The notes beneath the pieces were generated by a model that was not told the origin of the DNA, ran no database searches, and saw nothing but the letters and a program-made list of their open reading frames with translations. 64,000 nt of DNA, from assembly GCA_964343195.1 (NCBI GenBank), contig CAYFIR010000016.1:1-64000 (forward strand). Reading direction: 5' to 3'. Origin of the DNA: CAYVAP01 sp964343195. GTDB lineage: Bacteria; Bacteroidota; Bacteroidia; J057. Position 1 is the stretch's first letter. Each line of letters opens with the position of its first letter. Below, piece by piece: positions 1-7,469 of the stretch. A program made the translations under genes and the position numbers.

Positions 1-59
1 TTCAAAAAGGTAAATCTGGACTCTCAGAGGCCCTTTTGGTAGGTCGAAACTAATGACTA

Positions 60-180
60 GACAAATTAGTCAGGATTTTCAGGATTACAGGCCTGCCCTG
101 AGCCTGTCGAAGGGACAGACAGGATAAGAAAGCCCTGATAATCAATCTTGTTAATCCTGTTATCCTGTCAAAAAACATAG
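60..180. repeat. Intergenic repeat block with REP-like hairpin
   Basis: This stretch carries repeated CAGGATT/AATCCTG motifs in both orientations and, at 96-114, the palindromic motif CCCTGAGCCTGTCGAAGGG. From memory, motifs of this kind recur between genes in many bacterial genomes. No reading frame fits here. It lies beyond the terminator of the minus-strand PepSY-like gene, so it is a spacer repeat rather than a regulatory site of a known gene. Confidence 0.5.
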
Positions 181-209
181 GCCGAAAATGAAAATGTCTA
201 GTGATATGA

Positions 210-243
210 AAAACCCTGCTGCCGAGAACCGGAGCAGGGTTTT
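210..243 (-). terminator. Intrinsic terminator of the PepSY-like gene
   Basis: An 11-bp stem (AAAACCCTGCT, 210-220, with AGCAGGGTTTT, 233-243) closes a 12-nt loop. Read on the minus strand it is followed by a T-run. It lies 25 bp beyond the stop codon of the gene at 268-696. Confidence 0.8.
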
Positions 244-267
244 GGGTAAGATCAGGAAAATCTTTGA

Positions 268-696
268 TTACCGGATAAAATTCCCGTCATCGTCATATCG
301 CAATTGACGGGTAGAGCCATTTAGGGATATCTCTATATGGTAAAATCGGTTGTCTTCTTCATCGTGATACCCCGTACGAAGGATGGAAGCACCAGGGTAC
401 TGGCTTCTGCAGTGCTCAATGCTTCTGGGAGGCATCCGGTTCTCAGGAACCGAAATTTCGGTGAAGCTCCAGGTCCCGGTACCAGAGTAGTGAGCCTCCT
501 GGGTAAATCCATTAAGGACAAACCGGAATGCGTATAGGCTCCCTACCTTCCGTTGATGGATATTTTGAGCATCAGGGAAGTCAGAGTAGAAGCTCTGGGT
601 GATGAGGTTGGGAAACTCAACGGCACCTCTTGGCGTCTGAGCTAGTACGGTTGTGCACAGTAATAGCGGAAAAAGCAAGGCAAGGGTTAGCTTCAT
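268..696 (-). CDS. Secreted PepSY-like domain protein
   Basis: A 142-residue exported protein. An N-terminal signal peptide (MKLTLALLFPLL..., cleavage near residue 20 after VLAQ) is followed by two similar halves, each with an F/Y...P-A stretch and strands ending in a YxxxG-type turn (HYSGTGTW, RYDDDGNF). This is the pattern of the PepSY-like (DUF2874) family of small periplasmic proteins in Bacteroidetes, whose role is not established. I chose the ATG at 696 rather than the in-frame ATG at 726. The protein from 696 starts directly with the signal peptide, and a TTG-N20-TATCTTTC promoter at 734-764 would start transcription near 727. A strong terminator follows. The family assignment rests on pattern only. 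Confidence 0.7.
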   Translation of the reverse strand: MKLTLALLFPLLLCTTVLAQTPRGAVEFPNLITQSFYSDFPDAQNIHQRKVGSLYAFRFVLNGFTQEAHYSGTGTWSFTEISVPENRMPPRSIEHCRSQYPGASILRTGYHDEEDNRFYHIEISLNGSTRQLRYDDDGNFIR

Positions 697-733
697 GGCT
701 AATATGTTGATAATCTGGAAGAGCAATGTGGGG

Positions 734-764
734 GAAAGATAGATAATTCAGATTTGTTTCACAA
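734..764 (-). promoter_or_regulatory. Bacteroidetes-type promoter of the PepSY-like gene
   Basis: On the minus strand TTG (762-764) is separated by exactly 20 bp from TATCTTTC (734-741), seven of eight matches to the TAnnTTTG -7 element. The predicted start near 727 favours translation from 696. A second perfect -7 match, TAGTTTTG, lies upstream at 767-774. Confidence 0.5.
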
Positions 765-812
765 GTCAAAACTATCTCTTTTCCGTTTGTTCGCCCATCA
801 AACTATCAATGA

Positions 813-849
813 AAATGGGGCGAAAAACCACAGGTTTTTCGCCCCATTT
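813..849 (-). terminator. Intrinsic terminator of tpx
   Basis: A 17-bp perfect stem (813-829 with 833-849) with the three-base loop ACA. The arms contain GGGGCG and CGCCCC. It lies 28 bp beyond the tpx stop codon and could also stop transcription from the other side. Confidence 0.85.
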
Positions 850-877
850 ATTTAATCTATGTAGTTAATGTGCTGAT

Positions 878-1390
878 CTAGAGCAGCTTGTCAACTGCGG
901 CCATTACGGCTTCATAATCTGGCTGATCGCCGACTTCGGTAACCAGTTCAGAATATTGAATAGTGTCCTTTTGGTCAATTACAAAAACCGAGCGAGCGGA
1001 CAGACCTTTAAAGGGTCCTGAAAGAATTTCAGTGTTATACTCGTTAATAAAGTCTTTGTATCGATAATCGGATCCTGTGATCACATTCTCGATTCCCTCA
1101 GCTTCACAGAAGTTTTTCTGAGCAAAGGGAAGGTCCATGGAAACGATAATCCCAACTACTCCCTCTCGTTTGCCCAGCTCTTCATTGAATCGACGAGACT
1201 CAGCCTGACAAACAGAAGTATTTATGCTGGGAATACCGATTAGCACCTTTACTTTTCCCTCATAGTCATCATAAAGGGTGCTCTCTGATAGGTCGGCCTT
1301 CACGAAAGTAAAGTCCAGTGCAGGTACACCTGCTACAGGGATTTCATCCTTGATGGAGTAGGGCTTACCACCTAGTGTAATAGAGGACAT
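878..1390 (-). CDS. tpx: Thiol peroxidase (atypical 2-Cys peroxiredoxin)
   Basis: Reduces hydrogen peroxide and organic hydroperoxides with electrons from thioredoxin; in Gram-negative bacteria the enzyme is soluble. The 170-residue protein has the family core: the peroxidatic cysteine in PSINTSVC at residue 61 and the resolving cysteine in QKNFC at residue 95. These are the same positions as in Escherichia coli Tpx when translation starts at the ATG at 1390. The upstream in-frame ATG at 1426 lies inside the likely -7 element (1424-1431) and is rejected as the start. The gene is divergent from an ECF sigma factor and followed by a strong terminator, so it is monocistronic. Confidence is high from motif spacing and length. 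Confidence 0.95.
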   Translation of the reverse strand: MSSITLGGKPYSIKDEIPVAGVPALDFTFVKADLSESTLYDDYEGKVKVLIGIPSINTSVCQAESRRFNEELGKREGVVGIIVSMDLPFAQKNFCEAEGIENVITGSDYRYKDFINEYNTEILSGPFKGLSARSVFVIDQKDTIQYSELVTEVGDQPDYEAVMAAVDKLL

Positions 1391-1423
1391 ATGGCGAATA
1401 GGTTTGAATTTTTGTGTTATTAT

Positions 1424-1431
1424 CAAAAATA
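1424..1431 (-). promoter_or_regulatory. -7 element of the tpx promoter
   Basis: TATTTTTG on the minus strand matches TAnnTTTG exactly and lies 34 bp upstream of the tpx ATG at 1390, giving a leader of roughly 25-30 nt. No convincing TTG is present at -33. Confidence 0.5.
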
Positions 1432-1526
1432 TAAAAAAAAGCAGAGGCTACTGTATCGAGTGTAATATTTCCCGAATAAAGTCGACTCACTTACTGAAAA
1501 TCAGCGACATCATTCCGATTGTGCAG

Positions 1527-2027
1527 GTGAACAGGAAAGAACAAGCTTTCATACAACTGATTTCGGCCCACCAGGGTTTAATCCACAAGGTTTGCAATAT
1601 GTATTGTGACCTCGAGGAGGATCGATACGACCTGTTTCAGGAGATCGTCCTTCAGTTATGGAGAGCCTATGGGAGCTTCAGAGGGGATGCCAAAATCAGT
1701 ACCTGGATGTATCGTATTTCCTTGAATACCGCCATCTCCGGTTTTCGCAAGCAAAAACGCAGGCCCAAAACAGAAGAAAGCCTTTTGCAGGCAACAGAGA
1801 TTCCTGCCTCCATGCCAGACCCTGACTGGGATGAGAAGCGTCGTTTTCTCTATAAAGCCATTGGCCAACTCTCAGAAGTGGAAAAGGCAATTGTGATGCT
1901 GCATCTGGAAGATCACAGCTATGATGAAATCGCTGAAATCGTAGGAATTACGCGCAATTATGTGGGAGTCAAGCTGAATCGCATCAAGGACAAGCTCCGA
2001 AAAATAATGGTGCCCCACTTTAGCTAA
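1527..2027 (+). CDS. ECF-type RNA polymerase sigma factor
   Basis: Directs RNA polymerase to a small set of promoters. Region 2 lies at about residues 5-75 (LIHKVCNMYCDLEEDRYDLFQE, then STWMYRISLNTA) and region 4 at about 105-160 (LSEVEKAIVMLHLEDHSYDEIAEI, then the recognition helix ITRNYVGVKLNRIKDKLRK). The long acidic linker between them is typical. The most plausible start is GTG at 1527 (or GTG at 1521). An ATG at 1404 in the same frame would overlap the divergent tpx gene and its promoter and would add 41 residues unlike the family. The membrane protein at 2038 begins 10 bp after the stop, so it is probably cotranscribed and may control the sigma factor. Confidence 0.88.
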   Translation: MNRKEQAFIQLISAHQGLIHKVCNMYCDLEEDRYDLFQEIVLQLWRAYGSFRGDAKISTWMYRISLNTAISGFRKQKRRPKTEESLLQATEIPASMPDPDWDEKRRFLYKAIGQLSEVEKAIVMLHLEDHSYDEIAEIVGITRNYVGVKLNRIKDKLRKIMVPHFS

Positions 2028-2037
2028 GTCAAGAAAA

Positions 2038-2667
2038 ATGGACCTTGATGAACTGAAAAGCCTGTGGCAGGAAGAACGGAATCAGTCCACCGACCATTCC
2101 GAAGAAGAGATTCGCGCTATGTTATTTACGCGGAGCAACTCAGCTATGTCCCGCATCCACCGCAACATCGTAGTGGAGGGAATCCTGACCATCCTGATGG
2201 GGCTCTTTGGGTTGACAGTCTGGCTGGGAGGGGAAGAGCGGTTTGAATTTCTCTGGATCTTCCTGGCAGCCCTGGGATTACTGGGCAGTATCTTTTACGT
2301 GCGTAAGTACCGACAACTCAAGGAGGTACGGCTCTCGGCCGAAGACCTGAAAAGCACCCTGCAACAAAACGCCGCGATCATGGGGAGCTACATGAGATTT
2401 TACCATTATTACAGCGTGCTGCTGATTCCCATCCTCAGCATGTCAGGAGTGCTCTATGGATATAGCGTCGGTGCGGCAGAAGAGGGGCGTACATTTGCCG
2501 ACCTGTCCATGACAGAGTGGGGAATCCTGCTCGGAATAGGGATTACCTACGTTGCGATCAGCTATTTTGCTGTCCGATGGTACATCGACCGGCTGTATGG
2601 ACGGCATTTTCGGGAGATGAAGTCATGCCTGAAGGAACTGGATAGCAGCGATGGCGAAAGGGAGTGA
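2038..2667 (+). CDS. Four-helix membrane protein, partner of the ECF sigma factor
   Basis: A 209-residue protein of unrecognised family. It has a soluble N-terminal part (residues 1-40, starting MDLDELKSLWQEER), two hydrophobic segments at about 43-65 and 70-87, a cytoplasmic-looking loop, and two more at about 122-145 and 160-182, followed by a charged tail. The N-terminal MDLDELKxLW motif is shared by small membrane proteins encoded next to ECF sigma factors in Bacteroidetes. Its position 10 bp behind the sigma gene supports a role as a membrane-bound regulator or anti-sigma-like partner. No zinc-finger anti-sigma motif (HxxxCxxC) is visible, so this role is inferred from context only. Confidence 0.7.
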   Translation: MDLDELKSLWQEERNQSTDHSEEEIRAMLFTRSNSAMSRIHRNIVVEGILTILMGLFGLTVWLGGEERFEFLWIFLAALGLLGSIFYVRKYRQLKEVRLSAEDLKSTLQQNAAIMGSYMRFYHYYSVLLIPILSMSGVLYGYSVGAAEEGRTFADLSMTEWGILLGIGITYVAISYFAVRWYIDRLYGRHFREMKSCLKELDSSDGERE

Positions 2668-2714
2668 AATCCCAACCATATGAAACCTATTATTAAAACC
2701 ATAAACGCTTCGAA

Positions 2715-3668
2715 ATGAACATGAAACAACTATTTCCCTTTCTTTTTCTGGCAGCTATGGGCCTCGGCTTTTTCTCTGGATGTAAGGGGACCAAAACCGT
2801 CAGCAGCTCAGAACAGCCAGATACAAGCACAGAATCCGCAGTTGCTGAAGCACTTCCTACTCCGGTAAGCTCCTTACTCTGGGAAATCAGCGGTAACTAC
2901 CTTGAGCAACCCTCCTATCTCTATGGAACCATCCATATCATAGGCAGCAACGATTATTTCATGTCTGACGCAGTGGTGGAGGCTTTTAATGCTTCTGAAC
3001 TCCTCGCCCTGGAAATCGACATGGATGATCCCCAGATGATGCGTAAAATGATGAGCGGGATGATGATGGAAGATGAGCAAACGCTGGAAGATCTGCTTTC
3101 TCCAGAGGACTATGAACTGGTGCATAATTTCCTCCTCGACAGTGCAGAGGTTCCGAAGATCGGAATCAAGCAGATAGAGCGGATGATGCCGATGCTGGCA
3201 CTTTCAGCGGCTTATCCCAAGATGATCGATGGCGATATGCGCTCCTATGAACAGGAGTTCATGAATATGGCCAAGGAAAACGACCTGGAAATTGTAGGAG
3301 TAGAGAAAATCGAAGACCAGCTCGCTGTGATTGGCCAGATCCCCTACGAGGAGCAGGCGACCATGCTGTTGGAATATGCCAAGGACTTTGCCGCCCAAAA
3401 AGTTGAAATGGCCCGGATGATCGAAATCTACCGCAGCCAGGACATCGATGGAATGCTCGCCCTGATGGAGGAAAGTGATACAGGAACCGTTGGAGATTTC
3501 GAAGAAATCCTGCTTGAACAGCGCAACCGCAACTGGATCCCGGTTATTGGAGACTATGCCAGCAAGCAAACTACATTTTTTGCAGTAGGGGCCGGCCACC
3601 TCGCAGGAGAGACCGGAGTGATCAAGCTCCTACGCGATGCTGGTTATACCGTTGAGCCCGTCATGTAA
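2715..3668 (+). CDS. TraB/GumN-family lipoprotein
   Basis: A 317-residue exported protein with a lipobox (FFSGC, Cys23), so probably anchored in the envelope. The TraB/GumN domain spans about residues 52-310: LLWEISG and YLYGTIHI near the start (GTIH is the family hallmark), an acidic ALEIDMDDP strand, and a C-terminal FFAVGAGHLAGETGVIKLLRDAGY containing the conserved GxGHLxGxxGV motif. The family is related to TIKI-type metalloproteases, in which the GTIH and GxGHL histidines bind metal. Its bacterial substrates are largely unknown. It lies 47 bp behind the ECF-linked membrane protein and may belong to the same operon. A terminator follows at 3771. Confidence 0.88.
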   Translation: MNMKQLFPFLFLAAMGLGFFSGCKGTKTVSSSEQPDTSTESAVAEALPTPVSSLLWEISGNYLEQPSYLYGTIHIIGSNDYFMSDAVVEAFNASELLALEIDMDDPQMMRKMMSGMMMEDEQTLEDLLSPEDYELVHNFLLDSAEVPKIGIKQIERMMPMLALSAAYPKMIDGDMRSYEQEFMNMAKENDLEIVGVEKIEDQLAVIGQIPYEEQATMLLEYAKDFAAQKVEMARMIEIYRSQDIDGMLALMEESDTGTVGDFEEILLEQRNRNWIPVIGDYASKQTTFFAVGAGHLAGETGVIKLLRDAGYTVEPVM

Positions 3669-3770
3669 GCAGCCGGAAATTGGGGGAAGGATCTTACGGT
3701 GTTGATATGCAGGCTGATACAAGATCTGTCTTTGAGTTTTATCGACTATTCCCCTGAAATAAAGCGAAAG

Positions 3771-3807
3771 CCCCACCGGGATCGTTCAGGATCCAGTGGG
3801 GATTTTT
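3771..3807 (+). terminator. Intrinsic terminator of the TraB/GumN gene
   Basis: CCCCAC (3771-3776) pairs with GTGGGG (3796-3801), with a second inner stem GGATC/GATCC, followed by TTTTT. It lies about 100 bp after the stop codon. Confidence 0.75.
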
Positions 3808-3813
3808 ATGGGT

Positions 3814-4142
3814 CTAGTGCTCTCGGAATGAAGTAATGGGTCAATTTAAAACTGAGCAAAGTTCTGATCAGCAGCACTTTAAACTACAAACTTCGAACTC
3901 TGTTGAGCGCAGCGAAATCCCGCGAATAGCGGGAAACTTCGAACTCATTTCACTAGCTACTGGAAAGGATTCGAAATCCTGTACCTGTCGAAGATCCCGT
4001 GAAACGGGGAGTGATAATCGAAGCATCTGATCAGTAATTTCCCGCTCTGCGGGATTTCGCCTCGCTCAACGTGGTTGAAAGTGTTACTGGTCAATATGTT
4101 ATACGAATTGTGAATGAGCAATTACCTGATTCCGAAGGCACT
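3814..4142. repeat. Intergenic repeat (copy A), two inverted arms ending CTAGTG / CACT
   Basis: This fills the gap between the TraB terminator and the stop codon of the TlpA-like gene. The left arm (3814 to about 3945) is the inverse of the single-arm copy at 61620-61759: it contains the exact reverse complement (3864-3883) of the 20-mer TTTAAAGTGCTGCTGATCAG found at 61691-61710, a CCCGC/GCGGG hairpin and a conserved block beside it. The right arm (about 4030-4142) repeats the hairpin block (TTCCCGCTCTGCGGGATTTC) and ends ATTCCGAAGGCACT. The middle holds a TCCCG/CGGGG hairpin. There is no coding capacity worth calling, so it looks like a REP- or MITE-type element. Confidence 0.7.
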
Positions 4143-4143
4143 C

Positions 4144-5520
4144 TTATTCTCCCAACAACTCCTCGACCTTCTGCTCCAGTGCCGCACCCCGCAATCCCTT
4201 GGCGGCAATCCTGCCTTCACGGTCCACCACTACGGTATAGGGAATAGAGTGAACCCCGTATGTTTGTGCCGCAACGCTGGACCAGTACTTGAGGTCGCTG
4301 ACATGGTGCCATGTCAATCCATCGGCTGTGATGGCCTGCTCCCAGTTGGCTTTGGTTCGGTCCAGGCTCACCCCGTAGATTTCAAAACCTTTGCCGTGGA
4401 GTCTGTTGTACATCCGGACTACGTTGGGGTTTTCCATGCGGCAGGGGCGACACCAACTCGCCCAAAAATCAATCAATACAACCTGCCCGCGCAAATCAGA
4501 GAGGCTTAGGGTGTCTCCCGCTGGAGTAGGCAGGCTGATCTCTGGTGCCAGGGCACCAATCAACATGCGCTCCACTTCGGATATCTGCGACTGCAATTGC
4601 TGGGCGATTGCGGGATTGTCCCCAGGATATTCATTCAGGTATCGCTTGGCAAAGTGAACGAAGGCGTCTGTGTTATTGCCCTGAAAACCAGCCACGAAGC
4701 CTAACAGGGAGGACTTGTAACGAGAGGTCCCTTCCGGGATTTGGGTGAGGGTGTTGTTGCCGTAGGCTATCTGCTGTTCAGCTGTGAGGCCTACCCCAGA
4801 GAGAGTACGGGCATAGTTTCTGACAGCATCATGCAGGGATGGAATGTAGTCCAGTACGGGATTGGTCCAGTCCACAAACCGGAAATAGGTGTTGGCAAAG
4901 TATTGACCTTCAGAGGGATATCCCTCCCCGTTTACGGGGTAGCTAAGGTAAGTCTGCAACCCGATGGCGGCTCCTACCAGTGAGTCGCTGTCATAAGCCT
5001 GGTTAAGAAGGGCCAGTTTCTGGCTGTCAATGCGGGCCATACTCTGGACAATTGGCTCGAGATTCTGTCCGCGGCTCTGAGCCGTCTGGTACTGGCGTAG
5101 CGCCTGCTGAAACTCCTGGCTCAGCTGCTGTGATTGCTGCAGCATTTGGGAGTACAGCAGGTTGACATCGGAGGCTACAGAAGCCTGAGCCAGGGTAGGG
5201 CAGGATCCCGTCATGACCACTGAAGGCTCGCCTCCCAGAATCAGCATCCGGGTATTTTGCTTTTGTCCTCCTCCAATCAGATAAAATCCCTTTGGAAGCC
5301 CTGGCATCTGGACGGTAAATCCCTTGCTTCCCTCCAGTTGCGTCAGTGGAATAGCTCCCTGGGGCCGGAGTGAAACGCCGTCAAGGGTGAACAGGTAAAG
5401 GGTATCCTGCTGGCAATTGGTAAGCTGGCCGGTGAGGGTGACAGCCTCCTGTTGGGCCTTCAGGGAGAACAGCGGCAGAATAAGGGTTGCGGATAACAAT
5501 AGTCGTATCACAAAGGACAT
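4144..5520 (-). CDS. TlpA-like thiol-disulfide oxidoreductase with DUF4369-type N-terminus
   Basis: A 458-residue exported protein with a signal peptide (residues 1-22, ending SLKAQ). The N-terminal part (about 25-120) is a beta-rich domain resembling DUF4369, and the middle is helical. The C-terminal thioredoxin domain (about 322-458) has the redox motif WCRPC at Cys357 and Cys360 and the cis-proline loop HSIPYTVVVD. Proteins of this build act in the periplasm of Bacteroidetes, probably reducing disulfides, for example in cytochrome maturation or stress repair. The start at 5520 gives a good signal peptide. The stop codon lies one base beyond an intergenic repeat, and the gene stands alone. 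The substrate cannot be told from the sequence. Confidence 0.88.
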   Translation of the reverse strand: MSFVIRLLLSATLILPLFSLKAQQEAVTLTGQLTNCQQDTLYLFTLDGVSLRPQGAIPLTQLEGSKGFTVQMPGLPKGFYLIGGGQKQNTRMLILGGEPSVVMTGSCPTLAQASVASDVNLLYSQMLQQSQQLSQEFQQALRQYQTAQSRGQNLEPIVQSMARIDSQKLALLNQAYDSDSLVGAAIGLQTYLSYPVNGEGYPSEGQYFANTYFRFVDWTNPVLDYIPSLHDAVRNYARTLSGVGLTAEQQIAYGNNTLTQIPEGTSRYKSSLLGFVAGFQGNNTDAFVHFAKRYLNEYPGDNPAIAQQLQSQISEVERMLIGALAPEISLPTPAGDTLSLSDLRGQVVLIDFWASWCRPCRMENPNVVRMYNRLHGKGFEIYGVSLDRTKANWEQAITADGLTWHHVSDLKYWSSVAAQTYGVHSIPYTVVVDREGRIAAKGLRGAALEQKVEELLGE

Positions 5521-5566
5521 GATTTTCTTTTTGGTCGAAGTTAATGGCTAGCGAAAGCAGGTACCA

Positions 5567-5616
5567 AATAAAAACCCACTCCCAGCTAAGTCATACGACT
5601 AATCCCGGGAGTGGGT
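5567..5616 (-). terminator. Intrinsic terminator of the mscS-like gene
   Basis: A 10-bp stem, ACCCACTCCC (5574-5583) with GGGAGTGGGT (5607-5616), followed on the minus strand by TTTTTATTT. It lies about 65 bp beyond the stop codon of the channel gene and upstream of the TlpA-like gene. Confidence 0.8.
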
Positions 5617-5682
5617 ATGAGAAAACGTATTTTGAGTTCGTCGTTGTTCGAACTCCGAACCTCAAACTGTAAACTGCTACAA

Positions 5683-7257
5683 CTATCCCCCTAACTGTGC
5701 CTGCGGCATCTGCTCGATGTAAACCGAGGTGCTTGGGAAGGCAAAATCAATGTCGAGTTTCTTGGCCAGCTTCATCACAGACAGGAACACCTCCTGGCGG
5801 CAGGCAAGCCATTCCCCATAATCAGTTACCTCAAAGATCGCTGCGTAGAAAATGTCCAGCGACGAGTTGCTCATTTCGTGGAACTGAACCGTCGCACTTC
5901 CTTCACGAACCTTGGAATGCCCTGAAACAATCTCCCGTACGCCCTCTACAAACTGCTCCATCTGATCGGGCAGGGTGCTGTAGGTAACCGTGATGCTGGT
6001 CGCGTATCGGCGGTAAGTCCTAACGGTGTGGTTGGTGATGGTGCGATTGGCGAGGTCGCCATTGGGAACCGTCACCTGGGCTCCGTCCAGGGCACGAATG
6101 CGAGTGGTGCGCACTCCGACCTCGGTTACCGATCCGACAATATCCCCAGCGGCAATGAAATCCCCCACCTGGAAGGGGCGGTCTACAAATATGGAAATCG
6201 AGCCAATGAAGTTCTTCACCGTATCCTGTGCCGCCAGAGCGACAGCCAGACCCCCGATGGAAACACCAGCCAGCAATGCCGTAACGTCCACATCCAGGTT
6301 GTCCAGTACGAAAAGAATACCAAAAATCACCACCACCAGCTTGGCAATACGCATCAGCAGTGGGATCAACTGGTCGTCCATGGTCGTGTCGGTCTTGGAG
6401 GCCAGCGAACGAAGCAGCGACCCGGCGATGTCTACCAGTTTATAAAATACCCAGACGCCAGCCAGGGACATGCCGATGGCGATGAATCGACGCAGCGGAT
6501 CACTGACATTGATCGGTAGCAGCAGGATGGGCATCATGTAGGTCCTGAAAACCAGCAGGGTGATCAGCAGACTCAGGGGGCGGGTTACAGGAGGAATCAG
6601 CTTGGGATCAAGATAGCTTTGAGGCGTAATGCGGGCAATTACATTGCGCAGCAGCCAGCCCAGCAAAAAGAGCAGAAGGCGGTAAATCACAAAACTCAGG
6701 AGCAGTTGGATCAGCAGACCGACCCACTTCCAGGCCTCCAGTCCGAAGATTTTTCTATTGCCAAATACAGGGACGATTTGCTGAAAGAGATCTGCTCCCA
6801 GCGGGAAAGTTTTGTCATAGAGAGCGGGGATCCGCTCTACTGTAGTCCGGGAGTAATACCACTTGCCGTTGTAGCGGGCGAGGTACACCTCCGGAAATTC
6901 TTCTGGAAAAATTACGTACTGGTATTCCCGCCGTGCGGAATCGTAATAGTTGGGCTCATCGGGAACCTTCTCCATGTCTACAAAGGAGCCGGTAGCATCC
7001 AGGATATCTCGTAGCTCACGGGCCAGTTCCAGACGTTCTTCATCACTCATGTCGGGAGCAAACATCGCATCTGCCGCTGCCGAGGGATTGTAATGATCGG
7101 GATTCAGATAGTACAAATGGCGCTGCGCAGTTTGGCGGGGTGTTTCCTGCGAATAAATCAGGCTGCCATCGTTTTGAGTAGAATCAGCCTGTCCCAGAAG
7201 CAATGAACCCGTACTGCCCAGCAAAAAGATTGACCAGAGTAAAAGAAGGCGTTTCAT
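5683..7257 (-). CDS. MscS-family mechanosensitive ion channel with periplasmic N-terminus
   Basis: Channels of this family open under membrane tension and let solutes out during osmotic downshock. The protein has 524 residues: a signal peptide (MKRLLLLWSIFLLG...), an extracytoplasmic region (to about 155), several transmembrane segments (about 170-310), the pore-lining helix LLAGVSIGGLAVALAAQDTVKN with the Gly/Ala pattern of MscS TM3, and the beta domain starting FVDRPFQVGDFI. A C-terminal alpha/beta domain follows. It is larger than E. coli MscS (286 residues). I chose ATG 7257 over an upstream ATG at 7311 because the -7 element at 7301-7308 would lie inside the longer frame. Monocistronic and divergent from the DUF5916 gene. 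Confidence 0.92.
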   Translation of the reverse strand: MKRLLLLWSIFLLGSTGSLLLGQADSTQNDGSLIYSQETPRQTAQRHLYYLNPDHYNPSAAADAMFAPDMSDEERLELARELRDILDATGSFVDMEKVPDEPNYYDSARREYQYVIFPEEFPEVYLARYNGKWYYSRTTVERIPALYDKTFPLGADLFQQIVPVFGNRKIFGLEAWKWVGLLIQLLLSFVIYRLLLFLLGWLLRNVIARITPQSYLDPKLIPPVTRPLSLLITLLVFRTYMMPILLLPINVSDPLRRFIAIGMSLAGVWVFYKLVDIAGSLLRSLASKTDTTMDDQLIPLLMRIAKLVVVIFGILFVLDNLDVDVTALLAGVSIGGLAVALAAQDTVKNFIGSISIFVDRPFQVGDFIAAGDIVGSVTEVGVRTTRIRALDGAQVTVPNGDLANRTITNHTVRTYRRYATSITVTYSTLPDQMEQFVEGVREIVSGHSKVREGSATVQFHEMSNSSLDIFYAAIFEVTDYGEWLACRQEVFLSVMKLAKKLDIDFAFPSTSVYIEQMPQAQLGG

Positions 7258-7300
7258 GAAAATGTGGTTTGGAAGAGTTGAGGTGAATGTGAGTTTTAGG

Positions 7301-7308
7301 CAAAGATA
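7301..7308 (-). promoter_or_regulatory. -7 element of the mscS-like gene
   Basis: TATCTTTG on the minus strand is a perfect TAnnTTTG match, with TTA 20 bp further upstream. It places the transcription start near 7294 and rules out translation from the ATG at 7311. Confidence 0.55.
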
Positions 7309-7432
7309 CAAGCGAGCATAGCAATCGCTAATTTGAGATGAGCTTCAGGTTGGTAGCCCTGTTGCTTCCCTCCGCTCTATGACCAATGAGAAATTAGCTA
7401 CCAAAGCCTGATTCATCCTGAAATTACTTTCC

Positions 7433-7440
7433 GATCTTTG
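7433..7440 (+). promoter_or_regulatory. -7 element of the DUF5916 gene
   Basis: GATCTTTG, seven of eight matches to TAnnTTTG, lies 29 bp upstream of the ATG at 7470 and is followed by the GTCGCCC start region. The -33 region is not convincing. Confidence 0.35.
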
Positions 7441-7469
7441 TCGCCCTACATACTCGTTTTGTAACACTC

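Noticed and set aside
1404..1526. Upstream ATG of the ECF sigma gene at 1404
   Set aside because: It would overlap the tpx promoter and add 41 residues unlike the family. GTG at 1527 or 1521 is more plausible.
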